A stretch of DNA of 64,000 bases from Leucobacter aridicollis (GTDB taxonomy: Bacteria; Actinomycetota; Actinomycetes; Actinomycetales; Microbacteriaceae): positions 930,001 to 994,000 of the forward strand of contig NZ_JACCBD010000001.1 in NCBI RefSeq assembly GCF_013409595.1, written 5' to 3'. Of this stretch, positions 32,366-40,322 are shown piece by piece. Within the stretch, counting starts at the first letter, position 1. Each line of letters starts with the position of its first letter. A program made the translations under genes and the position numbers. Under the pieces are notes generated by a model that saw nothing but the letters and a program-made list of their open reading frames with translations, was not told the DNA's origin and did not search any database.

Positions 32366-33267
32366 CAGGCCGTCTCCACCACCGCAAAGCGGTCAGCAAA
32401 CACGTGCCAGCCGTAGACGATCTCAAGGCGGAGCGCGATCTGATTCTTGCGCTTCAGGTCTCCCTGACCATCAGGGTCGCCATGCTTGATCATCTCGATC
32501 GGGATGTTGCGCTGAACGCCCCAGCGGATACCTCCGCGGAAGTCACCTGCAATAGCTCGGGTCTTCAGATCGGTCGGAGTCTCGCCGCCCGCCTCGGGAC
32601 GACCCGAAACAGTGTCCGACACAGACGCCGTCAGTCCCTCGTACGAGGACAGGTTCACGCCGATACCGAGCTCGGGGTTCTTCTTGCGGCCGTCAGCGTA
32701 GCGGGCAGTCGCAAGAGTCCATGCGAACGACGGGTCAAAGGCAATGCCGTTGACGGTCTTGCTGTCATTCACGAGCAGCCCGATCGCCTGCTCGACCTCA
32801 AGGTCGGGCTTGTCTGCGACCTCGACCCGCTTCGTGGTGGCGTTGAGGTAGTTATCCCACCCCGTAATCGCCGCACCAGTGAGCGGGTTCAGGCGGTGGT
32901 ACACGCCAAGATCCAGCGCACGGGCGAGCGCCTCGCCGCCGGCCTTCGCGAGCTCAGACAGCACACCGAGCTGATGATCCTCGTCAGCCCACTGCACCTC
33001 CTCGTTGAACCGCATCGTGACCTGCGCCTTGCGCGGCTTCGCAGTGACCGAGCCAAACGAGCCGGTCGTGTGGCCTTTCTGGTCACCCTCGCCAACGAAC
33101 TCTGCACGCGGCAGCCCATTGAACGTGATGATGTCGACATTGCCGAAACGCATCGGCTCGCTGCCCGAAAGAGCCGCGATAGTTGAACCGCCAACGGTGT
33201 CCTTAACGAGACCGTCAGCGATTGTGCGGGGGAGATTCTTCAGATCTCCGGTACCAAATACAGCCAT
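32365..33267 (-). CDS. Major capsid protein, HK97 fold
   Basis: A 300-aa protein (MAVFGTGDLKNLPRTIADG... IITFNGLPRAEFVGEGDQKG... AQVTMRFNEEVQWADEDHQ... VFADRFAVVETA), the common actinophage HK97-type capsid without a fused prohead protease. It lies directly after the scaffold and before the connector genes. Confidence 0.9.
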   Translation of the reverse strand: MAVFGTGDLKNLPRTIADGLVKDTVGGSTIAALSGSEPMRFGNVDIITFNGLPRAEFVGEGDQKGHTTGSFGSVTAKPRKAQVTMRFNEEVQWADEDHQLGVLSELAKAGGEALARALDLGVYHRLNPLTGAAITGWDNYLNATTKRVEVADKPDLEVEQAIGLLVNDSKTVNGIAFDPSFAWTLATARYADGRKKNPELGIGVNLSSYEGLTASVSDTVSGRPEAGGETPTDLKTRAIAGDFRGGIRWGVQRNIPIEMIKHGDPDGQGDLKRKNQIALRLEIVYGWHVFADRFAVVETA

Positions 33268-33281
33268 GTTGCTGCCTTCCT

Positions 33282-33782
33282 TTAGTTGTTGCCGCCGCCG
33301 AAGAGTTCAGCCACAAACGACTGCACCTCGGACGGCTCCTTGTCCGGCGTCTTCCCCGTGTCAGGGTTGACGGGGTGTGGGTTGATGAGTGGTTTGAGTT
33401 TGTCCGCGTGCGCCTCGAGTTCCTCCCGGCTCGTGCCGGCAAGGATCGACGCGTCGGCGATGCCCTTGGCCTGAGCGACCTCAGCTCGAAGCTCGTCCAA
33501 CGCGAGGGCGGCCTGCTCATCGGCTTGCCGCTGCTTGTCAGCAGCCTCACGATCGGCGATGGCCTTCTCAGCCGCTTCGGCACGCTCGATGGCCTTCTCG
33601 AGCGCGCTCTTGTCGCGGTCCTCGTATTCCTTGAGCTTGACCCGGTTGGCTGCCGCCTCCGCACGAAGCTCCTTGACGTACGCCTCATCGAACATCTTTG
33701 GTTCAGCCTTTGGCGTGGCCTGCTGGCCGGTCTGTTCGGCTGTGGGCTGCGTAGCTCCCTGCTGCGCGTGCTCTTCACTCAT
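33282..33782 (-). CDS. Capsid scaffolding protein
   Basis: Internal ATG 33782 has an excellent AGGAGG five bases upstream and gives a 166-aa protein: Gln/Pro-rich start, a long charged coiled coil (EAYVKELRAEAAANRVKLKE... ERAEAAEKAIADRE) and a C-terminal capsid-binding region ending VAELFGGGNN. This is the classical scaffold layout, next to the capsid gene. It is in frame with the upstream P-loop kinase, so a longer fusion can also be made. Confidence 0.82.
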   Translation of the reverse strand: MSEEHAQQGATQPTAEQTGQQATPKAEPKMFDEAYVKELRAEAAANRVKLKEYEDRDKSALEKAIERAEAAEKAIADREAADKQRQADEQAALALDELRAEVAQAKGIADASILAGTSREELEAHADKLKPLINPHPVNPDTGKTPDKEPSEVQSFVAELFGGGNN

Positions 33783-34214
33783 CGTTTCCTCCTGGGAATC
33801 ACTGGTTTTGCCCGCCTGGGGCATGAAAAAACCCGCTTCGATGAGCGGGTTGGTCTGGTACCAGTCGCGGATCACCGCGGCTGTATGTGGTGGGCGGTCA
33901 CGTGCACGGTCAAGGCACGTTGATTCGCCAGGGTCGAGTAGCTGTACGGTGGCCCCGCGCGCGAGGTACTCGGCAACCTTCGTGGGAGAGGGTGACGTGT
34001 GTATCAGCCACGTGTCGGACTCGGCTTCGAACGCTGCATCAATGCGCTCAGCACGGATCTGCAGAGCTTGTTCGCGAACACTCGAGTGTTCGGCGTATCG
34101 TTTGCCACCAAGCGACTCTTCGATGTCGTCAAGGTCGATGACCTCACCCAGTTGAGCGCGTGCAAACGTTGTCTTTCCGGCACAAGGAGGCCCCATGATG
34201 ACGTGCACAGGCAT
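33282..34214 (-). CDS. P-loop kinase domain fused in frame to the scaffold (310 aa)
   Basis: Residues 1-130 form a small nucleotide kinase/ATPase: Walker A GPPCAGKTT at 8-16, VIDLDDIEES at 25-34, LLDPGESTCLDRARDR and DWYQTNP near its end. Residue 145 is the start of the scaffold. No stop separates them. A terminator hairpin is encoded within the linker (NPLIEAGFF) and another lies upstream of ATG 34214, so the kinase segment is framed by terminators like a moron. It may give a free kinase by termination, a minor fusion by readthrough, and scaffold by internal start. Substrate unknown. Confidence 0.72.
   Translation of the reverse strand: MPVHVIMGPPCAGKTTFARAQLGEVIDLDDIEESLGGKRYAEHSSVREQALQIRAERIDAAFEAESDTWLIHTSPSPTKVAEYLARGATVQLLDPGESTCLDRARDRPPHTAAVIRDWYQTNPLIEAGFFMPQAGKTSDSQEETMSEEHAQQGATQPTAEQTGQQATPKAEPKMFDEAYVKELRAEAAANRVKLKEYEDRDKSALEKAIERAEAAEKAIADREAADKQRQADEQAALALDELRAEVAQAKGIADASILAGTSREELEAHADKLKPLINPHPVNPDTGKTPDKEPSEVQSFVAELFGGGNN
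33826..33851 (-). terminator. Rho-independent terminator inside the kinase-scaffold frame
   Basis: On the minus strand AACCCGCT-CATCGA-AGCGGGTT followed by six T. It lies in the open frame 44 bases before the scaffold ATG. Confidence 0.82.
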
Positions 34215-34240
34215 GAGCCATCACCACCATCTGGGCAAAC

Positions 34241-34267
34241 AAAAAACCCGCACAGAGCATGTGCGGG
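34241..34267 (-). terminator. Rho-independent terminator after the immunity gene
   Basis: On the minus strand CCCGCACA-TGCTC-TGTGCGGG followed by six T, between the stop at 34287 and the kinase start at 34214. Confidence 0.85.
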
Positions 34268-34286
34268 GTTATAAAGGAGGCGGAAG

Positions 34287-34472
34287 CTACGGGACGAGTG
34301 TCAAAGCGTCACTCAACTCGATGTGATGGTATTCGGCAGATTCCAGGCACATCGCGTGCGCGATCTCCCATTCCTCATCCATCATCACGACATCCAACAT
34401 CTCAAGAGAGAAGTCGTTAAGGTGCGGCGCGAGTGTCTCTCGTATCTGCTGCACAGCTGTCTGGATATCCAT
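34287..34472 (-). CDS. Probable immunity protein for the MuF toxin, 61 aa
   Basis: Starts two bases after the MuF stop and is followed by a terminator. It is small, acidic and helical (MDIQTAVQQIRETLAPHLND... MMDEEWEIAHAMCLESAEY), like the MafI-type immunity proteins that accompany polymorphic toxins. Immediate position behind a toxin-like C-terminus is the main evidence. A minor structural role cannot be excluded. Confidence 0.55.
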   Translation of the reverse strand: MDIQTAVQQIRETLAPHLNDFSLEMLDVVMMDEEWEIAHAMCLESAEYHHIELSDALTLVP

Positions 34473-34474
34473 GG

Positions 34475-35566
34475 CTACAGGATACCTCCGTTCCCCGACA
34501 CCGGGAAGGAGGTGGCGATAGTCAGCTTGCCATCCCCGTCGAGATAAGTGCCGACCACATACTTTTGGCCGGCTATGGTCTTGAAGTAGTTCAGGGTCGT
34601 CCCCGGTCGCTCGGGGTGGGGTGCGGTGTAGTCAGGTGCTTGCATTGTCTCGCGAACGATTTTCGCGATCTCGTACTCGGTCATCTCGTCCGGGAACAGC
34701 GATGGTGCGTCCCCTCCCGGCCCGTGGCGCTTAAGGATATGTCGCCACTTTCGACCGGGAACAGGCTTGACTCCTTCTGGCCACCCCGAGTCAAGGTCGC
34801 GAAGAATGGAGGGCACCTCGGCCCCGTCCTTGATGTCTCCCGGGAACATATCTCGGATGCGTTGAGCGATGGCACGATCAGTCGCATCGAAACCATCCGC
34901 ACGGACCTCTTTCCTCGCCGCCTCATACATTCCGTACATGTCTTCAACGCGCTGATCGAACTCTGCACGCTCCCTTCGGGACAACGCATAGTGCGGCACG
35001 ACACTGCAGTCGCAGTCATCGTGAAACCTGTCGCCGAATCCACTCGCAGTCTCGCCAGCAGCACCCCGGGACGAATAGCTGAATCCGCGCGAAGCCATCA
35101 TGAGGCAAAACGCGCACGTCGTCTTGCCTGAAGGGACACGCGCATAGGAGAACCCATCACGCTCAGCGTTCAGCCTGACAGTGTTGCGGCCTGCGTTCTT
35201 CACGTGCCGCAGCAGTGACTTCTCAAGCTTCCGCCACGTATCAACCGGGTCGCCATGATAAAGGTCATCAACTGCCCACCGGGCGGCCTTCTCAACGGCT
35301 TCCAAGTTCACGCCAGAAAGCAGCGCCCGCCTCGACTGGCCAGTCGATTCGCGCAGCGTCTCCTCGTACCAATCCGCCGCCGCCGCAGACATGATGTCGC
35401 CGTGCTTCTGCGCTAGCGCAGGAAGCGCAGTGAACAACGTGTCTCGCAGCTTGTCCGCTGGAAGGTGCGAATAGAGACGCCACACTTTCTGAAGGTCAGC
35501 CTTCGCGAGCCCTGCCGCAGCACGTTGTGCAGCATTGAGGCGGTCGACTGCTCCCACTTCGACCAC
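34475..35566 (-). CDS. MuF-like capsid protein with C-terminal nuclease-toxin domain
   Basis: A 363-aa protein. Residues 1-195 are the MuF (SPP1 gp7-type) minor head domain, with CAFCLMMASRGF at 151-162 and FHDDCDCSVVP at 181-191. After a helical linker, residues 268-363 resemble EndoU/PBECR nucleases: KWRHILKRHG (H276, H281), TEYEIAKIVRETM, KYVVGTYLDGDG and ATSFP near the end. MuF proteins with such toxins are a known class in temperate phages; the toxin could enter with DNA or act between cells. A small immunity-like gene follows. Confidence 0.75.
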   Translation of the reverse strand: MVEVGAVDRLNAAQRAAAGLAKADLQKVWRLYSHLPADKLRDTLFTALPALAQKHGDIMSAAAADWYEETLRESTGQSRRALLSGVNLEAVEKAARWAVDDLYHGDPVDTWRKLEKSLLRHVKNAGRNTVRLNAERDGFSYARVPSGKTTCAFCLMMASRGFSYSSRGAAGETASGFGDRFHDDCDCSVVPHYALSRRERAEFDQRVEDMYGMYEAARKEVRADGFDATDRAIAQRIRDMFPGDIKDGAEVPSILRDLDSGWPEGVKPVPGRKWRHILKRHGPGGDAPSLFPDEMTEYEIAKIVRETMQAPDYTAPHPERPGTTLNYFKTIAGQKYVVGTYLDGDGKLTIATSFPVSGNGGIL

Positions 35567-35575
35567 CTCACAGCC

Positions 35576-37165
35576 TTACTCGCGTTCGCGGATCGTGATC
35601 GGGTTACCGGGAATGAACTTCAGCCCATCAAGCCCGACCCGAGCGGCCGCGTCATGCTCGTCCACGCCGGCGCGCCTCAGAATGCCGAGCGCATCTGCTC
35701 GAGCCTTCAGCACCTGCGCCTCAGCGAGCTCGCTTGACTGAGTACTCGCAGGAGCCTCCCCAGAACTCACATCACTGGTAGGCGTCTCGCCGGCAACGAG
35801 TTGCTCAAGCACCGACCCGGCACCAAGCCGCCTTTTGTCAGCCTGAAGTCGCGTGATCTCAGCCGAGGTGAACCCGGCATACTCAAGAGCCACTTCAGTC
35901 TCACCAATCCACGGGAACACCTGTGAGAGGTTCATCAGCGCAGCAGCCGCCGTGATTGGGGACGTGAAGGCCGGGTTCAACCAGTTCGCCCGAATACCAG
36001 CAAGTTCCTTGGGAGCCTCCGTGAGGCCATCCCGAATCATGACCGACCGTTTGGCAACCTGTCTCAGCGCGACGCCCATCACTCGAGTGCAAGCTCGGGC
36101 TTCAACAATCAGGTCTTTCTCTGCCGCATACAAAGCCTCAGCAGACGGCGGGTTGTCTTGCACGATCCCAAGCGAGGACACGGGGAGCCCAGTCTCACCA
36201 GCGAACTGCGACGCATACATGCGGTACTGATCGAGCAACGGTTGCATCGTCATCTGCGGGAACTGCTGCACCGTGGGAGTGTCGCCGTCCTCGTCCTTAG
36301 TGAGCGCAAACCAGCGGTCGATCGCCGCTTCCCACTTGCCATTCGAGAAGGCATCCTCAGCCACACCAAGCGCAGCCATACGGGGCGCCGCATAGAAATC
36401 AGACGCAATCTCGGAACGAACGATCGTAGACAACGCATGATCAGTGATCGTCATTACCGCGCGAGAGATCCTCGAACGGCCAAACGGGCGATCCAACTGC
36501 GGATCGTACGTCAACGGCTCCGCAGCGACCTCACCCAACAGGTTCGGAATCACCTCAGCGGACCAACGCCCCCGATTGTCGCGCGAGCACTTCAGGACTC
36601 GCTCGGGAAGGTACACATCGAACGACTCGAGCAAACCACCCTCGGTGATGCCCGTGACCCCCATATATGCCGAAACCCTGCGTCGACGCTTGTCCCAAAG
36701 CGCAGCTGACCATTCAGCCGAGCGGGCCTGAATGACAACCTCCGGGTCGCCAGACTGCACATCGCCACGCGTCGTCGTGATGAACGCACACGAGTGCTTG
36801 AACGCCGAGACGACTGCCTGTGGGAACTCAAGATCGAAGCTATTCGCCTCCAGAAGACTGCCAAGCTCGAACGGATCCTGGTCCGTTGACGGAGTAACGA
36901 ACCCATCAAACACTGTGCGCTGCGCGAGAGCCTGCACCGACTTTGCCGGCCAACCGAGGACCGCCCTGATACGCTGCATCGCCTCTGCAGGAATGTTCCC
37001 GGTCGGCTTCAGCGGCATCTTGCCGTCGTAATAGACAGACCGCAACTGGTTCCGCGTGAGCTTCGCTCTCCACGTAACGGCGAGCTTCTGAATTACACGC
37101 AGGTCGCCATCGGACACCCCCGCGATAACTTGGGGGAGCTCCTCGATCACTGCAATTGCTGTCAT
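35576..37165 (-). CDS. Portal protein
   Basis: A 529-aa protein (MTAIAVIEELPQVIAGVSDG..., VYYDGKMPLKPTGNIP, DRPFGRSRISRAVMTITDHA, GLPVSSLGIVQDNPPSAEAL), typical of actinophage portals, which form the ring for DNA entry and exit. ATG 37165 overlaps the terminase stop (ATGA). The last 70 residues are Ala/Ser-rich and flexible. Confidence 0.9.
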   Translation of the reverse strand: MTAIAVIEELPQVIAGVSDGDLRVIQKLAVTWRAKLTRNQLRSVYYDGKMPLKPTGNIPAEAMQRIRAVLGWPAKSVQALAQRTVFDGFVTPSTDQDPFELGSLLEANSFDLEFPQAVVSAFKHSCAFITTTRGDVQSGDPEVVIQARSAEWSAALWDKRRRRVSAYMGVTGITEGGLLESFDVYLPERVLKCSRDNRGRWSAEVIPNLLGEVAAEPLTYDPQLDRPFGRSRISRAVMTITDHALSTIVRSEIASDFYAAPRMAALGVAEDAFSNGKWEAAIDRWFALTKDEDGDTPTVQQFPQMTMQPLLDQYRMYASQFAGETGLPVSSLGIVQDNPPSAEALYAAEKDLIVEARACTRVMGVALRQVAKRSVMIRDGLTEAPKELAGIRANWLNPAFTSPITAAAALMNLSQVFPWIGETEVALEYAGFTSAEITRLQADKRRLGAGSVLEQLVAGETPTSDVSSGEAPASTQSSELAEAQVLKARADALGILRRAGVDEHDAAARVGLDGLKFIPGNPITIRERE

Positions 37166-38613
37166 AGCAGCACCTGCTTTCTGCCTGGTCGGCGCTTCGA
37201 TACCTTCGCTGCCCAAAACGCGAGCGTTGCTGCGTCGAGAGCGACTACCGTTCCGCCTTCGGGGGCTTGCCAACCCCATCCGCCAGACTTGCCAATGGTT
37301 CGTTTCGTGGCCGCAGTGACCTGGGCCGTGAAGTCTTTCTGTCCGCCGTGAGACAAGCCGCCCGAGATGATGTTCTGCTCAAACATCGTGTGGGCAGCCA
37401 ACACCTGATCCAGCGAGGGAACGAGCAACTGCTTCTTGTTCCGCACGCCAGCATCGTTGAGTTCGTTAACCAGGGCACCGACGCCGGCCTTCCCGTCGAT
37501 GACGATCTGCGCAGCATCGGGAGCGAGCGCGACGAGCTCGCGCACCAGCCAATCGATACCCTCGCCAAGATTCGCCTGTTTCAAAGGCTGAACGAACACC
37601 GGGCCAAGGACGGGCTTGTAAGCCGCAACGAGCGCGACACCAGAGCCATCAGCGGTGAACTTCACCCCATAGGACACGACCGACTCGTCAGGTAGAGTGC
37701 CGCGAAGCCGGTCCCAAGCTTTCTCCTTGATCGCCTTCGGATCGAGCTTCTCCTCATCCCAGATGCCGAAGCCCTCGCGCCTGAACGACTCATCGGAACC
37801 GAGCAGCTTCTGCATACGGCGGATAGCACTCTCGCTCGTGCGATGAGGGTAAGAAGGATTCGCCTTCGCGAGCTGTTTGCGGTCGTCAGACTTCGCGTCA
37901 GGATCCGCCGAGAACTCGACATATACCGTGTCTTCATCGCCCTCGAGCGCACGCTTGCGGGCACCCGCGAACACATCGCCAGGGTCCTTCGGTCGCGGAG
38001 GCGTTCCCATCAGGAAAACCAGTCCGTTCGGTGCCGCGTTTGTGGCGGGCACCATATCCGACATCGCATCCTCCGAAAGGATCTGCGCCTCATCAAGCAC
38101 CAGCACATCGACTTCATCGAAGCCGCGTCCAAAGCCAGACTCTCGCGCACCAAACAGGATCCGCGACCCGTTGACGAAAGTGATCTCCTGCTCGCCATTC
38201 GCGGCACGCACGTTCTCGACGTACGGCGCGATCTTCTTGCGCCGAGACATCGACTGCATCTTCTTGAACGTCTCGTTATGAGTGCGAGTGCGGTGCGCCG
38301 TCCAAATCACCGTGATGTTCGGGAACAACGTACACAACGCGAACACCAGCGCAGCAATCAGATAGGTCTTACCAACCTGCCTCGGAATACTGAGAACAAC
38401 GCCGCCCTCGCCAGCGGCATACAAGCCGCCCTCACGCTTCGCCAAAGCGAGACGCGCGACACCCTGCTGCCACCCATCAAGCGGCATACCCATCTCAACC
38501 GAACGCCGATACACAGGACGAAACCCCGTCGACACGATCCCCGAAGGCTGAACCACATGACGAGCAAGATCAGATAGCTTCTTCTGACCACTCTTCGTCT
38601 GAGGTGTCGGCAT
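37162..38613 (-). CDS. terL: Terminase large subunit
   Basis: A 483-aa packaging motor. Walker A SIPRQVGKT lies at 75-83, Walker B VLVLDEAQ at 170-177, and MGTPPRP is the coupling motif. The nuclease half has VVSYGVKFTADGSG, IVIDGKAGVG and VALDAATLAFW with expected acidic residues. It cuts and packages DNA. Start ATG 38613 overlaps the small subunit by 44 bases. Confidence 0.92.
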   Translation of the reverse strand: MPTPQTKSGQKKLSDLARHVVQPSGIVSTGFRPVYRRSVEMGMPLDGWQQGVARLALAKREGGLYAAGEGGVVLSIPRQVGKTYLIAALVFALCTLFPNITVIWTAHRTRTHNETFKKMQSMSRRKKIAPYVENVRAANGEQEITFVNGSRILFGARESGFGRGFDEVDVLVLDEAQILSEDAMSDMVPATNAAPNGLVFLMGTPPRPKDPGDVFAGARKRALEGDEDTVYVEFSADPDAKSDDRKQLAKANPSYPHRTSESAIRRMQKLLGSDESFRREGFGIWDEEKLDPKAIKEKAWDRLRGTLPDESVVSYGVKFTADGSGVALVAAYKPVLGPVFVQPLKQANLGEGIDWLVRELVALAPDAAQIVIDGKAGVGALVNELNDAGVRNKKQLLVPSLDQVLAAHTMFEQNIISGGLSHGGQKDFTAQVTAATKRTIGKSGGWGWQAPEGGTVVALDAATLAFWAAKVSKRRPGRKQVLL

Positions 38614-38863
38614 CCTGCACCGCCTCTTCCTCAAGCTGACGACGCAAAGACTCAATCTCCTTCGAGATCTCCAACTGCCTCCGCGTCAACGACGCCAAAT
38701 CACGCGCCGGCGTATCCTCGTCCTGAACCGCCTTCGCGATCCGCTTATGTGTCGCAACCATCTCCGCCAAACGGTCACCAGCTTCAACCGCCTCAACGAT
38801 CGTCAACGGCTTAGCTCGAGGCTTCTCGCCAGGTTTTACGGCACGCAACTTCGGAGCAGCCAT
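38570..38863 (-). CDS. terS: Terminase small subunit
   Basis: A 97-aa protein: MAAPKLRAVKPGEKPRAKPL, then ARDLASLTRRQLEISKEIES followed by an acidic tail. This is a common small-terminase type in actinophages, which recognises the packaging site. It precedes terL. GTG 38866 is an alternative start. Confidence 0.75.
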   Translation of the reverse strand: MAAPKLRAVKPGEKPRAKPLTIVEAVEAGDRLAEMVATHKRIAKAVQDEDTPARDLASLTRRQLEISKEIESLRRQLEEEAVQDADTSDEEWSEEAI

Positions 38864-38880
38864 CACAAATCACCGCCTGA

Positions 38881-39196
38881 ACCCTGTGGGGTGGTTGGAA
38901 AAAACTACGGGGAGAGATATTTCGCTATGCCGCGGGTGCGAGCGGGACCGAGGGGGAGGGGGGGCACCCCCTGTGTGTGTCTGTGTGCGCCTCGGGCCGC
39001 GTGTGGCTGTGTCGCGTCTGGTTGTGGCTTCTGCATCTGTCTGGTGAACGAGGGCGGTGTGCGGAGGTCTGTGGTGGCTGCTGGGGCGTTGTGTCCGCCT
39101 GGCCGTCTCTGTGTGCCTGGTCGTGTGTTGTCTACCTGTGTGTGGGGCCGACGTGCGGGGCTGGTTGCCCTCTGCGTGTGCGGGTGTCCCTGTTTG
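38881..39196. other. G/T-rich strand-biased gap beside terminase, candidate cos/pac region
   Basis: A 316-bp gap between terS and an HNH gene. The plus strand is strongly enriched in G and T (CTGTGTGTGTCTGTGTG near 38970; GAGGGGGAGGGGGG near 38954) and short in A. Frames through it have biased composition and no ribosome site. Packaging sites of HNH-associated terminases usually lie here, so a cos end is plausible but not shown. Confidence 0.4.
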
Positions 39197-39520
39197 TCAG
39201 GTGGTGAAGTCGATGGTTGTGACTTGTTCGCGCTTCTTTGGGCGTTTGTCGCCTTGTGATGTGTTGCAGGTGAAGCAGATGACTGCGAGGTTGTTGGTGT
39301 CGTCTGTGCCGCCGTTTGCCCATGCTGTGATGTGGTCTGTTGTTGCGCCGTTTGGTCTGCGTCGGTTCTCGTAGTCGAGTGGGATGTTGCAGCGTCTGCC
39401 TTTGTGGTGTCGGCAGTGTGCTTGGCATGGGCAGTTGGTGAGTCCGTTGCGTTGTGCTTGGCGTAGGGCTTTGGTGCTGTTGTGTTTGTATCGGGTGGTG
39501 CCGGTGCGTGATGTGGCCAT
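39197..39520 (-). CDS. HNH endonuclease next to terminase
   Basis: A 107-aa protein with NCPCQAHC, RCN and the core TDHITAWANGGTDDTNNLAV followed by ICFTCNTSQG, a complete HNH motif with zinc cysteines. HNH proteins encoded beside terminases assist cos cleavage in several phages. GGGAGGGG precedes ATG 39520. Confidence 0.85.
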   Translation of the reverse strand: MATSRTGTTRYKHNSTKALRQAQRNGLTNCPCQAHCRHHKGRRCNIPLDYENRRRPNGATTDHITAWANGGTDDTNNLAVICFTCNTSQGDKRPKKREQVTTIDFTT

Positions 39521-39536
39521 GACCCCTCCCGCTGTT

Positions 39537-39722
39537 CTACAGGGGCTTGAATGTCCAGGCGTACCCCTTGAGGTAGCCCCCCTTGTATTTGTCGGGGGCC
39601 ACGTATCGGGTGACCCCCTCTAATGCGAGGGGGCGCCCCTTGCTTTGGGTGAGGGCCAGCTCTGCGGCCTCCCCGTATGCTTCTTCACCGTCGTTGGTGG
39701 TGGTGACAATGATCGGCTTCAT
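39537..39722 (-). CDS. Small phage protein, 61 aa
   Basis: ATG 39722 follows GAGGAG and overlaps the upstream stop (ATGA). The product (MKPIIVTTTNDGEEAYGEA... GGYLKGYAWTFKPL) is compact alpha/beta. Unknown function. Confidence 0.6.
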   Translation of the reverse strand: MKPIIVTTTNDGEEAYGEAAELALTQSKGRPLALEGVTRYVAPDKYKGGYLKGYAWTFKPL

Positions 39723-39835
39723 CTGTTCTCCTCGGTGTATCGGTCGCCGCGGTACTCCTCATCACAACAGAGCATGGCGGCGCGTACGGACGGGTAGACG
39801 GCGCCACACTCGGTACAGGTGCGATCGTCAGCCAT
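39719..39835 (-). CDS. Small cysteine-rich protein, 38 aa
   Basis: MADDRTCTECGAVYP... MLCCDEEY is a possible single zinc finger. Both ends overlap neighbouring genes, which supports translation. Unknown role. Confidence 0.6.
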   Translation of the reverse strand: MADDRTCTECGAVYPSVRAAMLCCDEEYRGDRYTEENR

Positions 39836-40067
39836 CGGTGATGCTCCCTACAGATCGTTGCTGTGCGACGAAGTAAGCCAGCCCCATCGTGGTTACGGAA
39901 GACTGTCCGTCAGGTACGACGTCGACAACATGCGAGAAGCCGTCGTCTCCACCGAGTGGGACGCGTTCGGTGATGAGCACCCATGATGCCGCTAGTGAGT
40001 CGTCGTGCTCGTCAGCGATGTGCGCGCGGATGGCTTCGTCCAGTGCTTGCTTGGTTGCTGCGCTCAT
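39828..40067 (-). CDS. Small phage protein, 79 aa
   Basis: ATG 40067 follows GAGGGG and overlaps the stop of the membrane peptide upstream. The product (MSAATKQALDEAIRAHIADE... SWVLITERVP... TTMGLAYFVAQQ) is typical of small actinophage proteins with no assigned function. Confidence 0.6.
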   Translation of the reverse strand: MSAATKQALDEAIRAHIADEHDDSLAASWVLITERVPLGGDDGFSHVVDVVPDGQSSVTTMGLAYFVAQQRSVGSITDG

Positions 40068-40150
40068 TGTCGTCCCCTCGGGAGGTTGTTGATGATGACG
40101 CCGGCAACGATGAGTGCGATGATCAGCACGTACGTTGTGTTGTCATCCAT
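40064..40150 (-). CDS. Membrane peptide, 28 aa
   Basis: ATG 40150 has GGAGG. The peptide is one transmembrane helix (YVLIIALIVAGVII) with a short basic end and overlaps the next start (ATGA). It is the first gene of this minus-strand block; the late promoter should lie in 40151-40270. Confidence 0.6.
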   Translation of the reverse strand: MDDNTTYVLIIALIVAGVIINNLPRGRQ

Positions 40151-40272
40151 CGTGTGCCTCCGTTGGTAGGGATCCCCGCGCGCGCACCCATAGGTCGTGA
40201 AGCGTCACGCCGTGAGCGTGCGAATGAATGACTGCCGACGATGCGGCGCGGGGAAGAGTGTGGGGGAATGGC

Positions 40273-40301
40273 AAAACCCCCGGTGGGATGCCGGGGGTTT
40301 T
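40273..40301. terminator. Bidirectional terminator
   Basis: AAAACCCCCGG-TGGGATG-CCGGGGGTTTT, 11-bp arms with T/A runs on both sides. It lies directly after the lipoprotein stop and ahead of the late operon's upstream region. Confidence 0.9.
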
Positions 40302-40322
40302 GGTCTGAGGTCGTGTGGTGCT

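Noticed and set aside
38747..39259. 170-codon plus-strand frame across the G/T-rich gap
   Set aside because: Composition follows the strand bias (Cys/Val/Gly/Leu), with no ribosome site; it also opposes terS.
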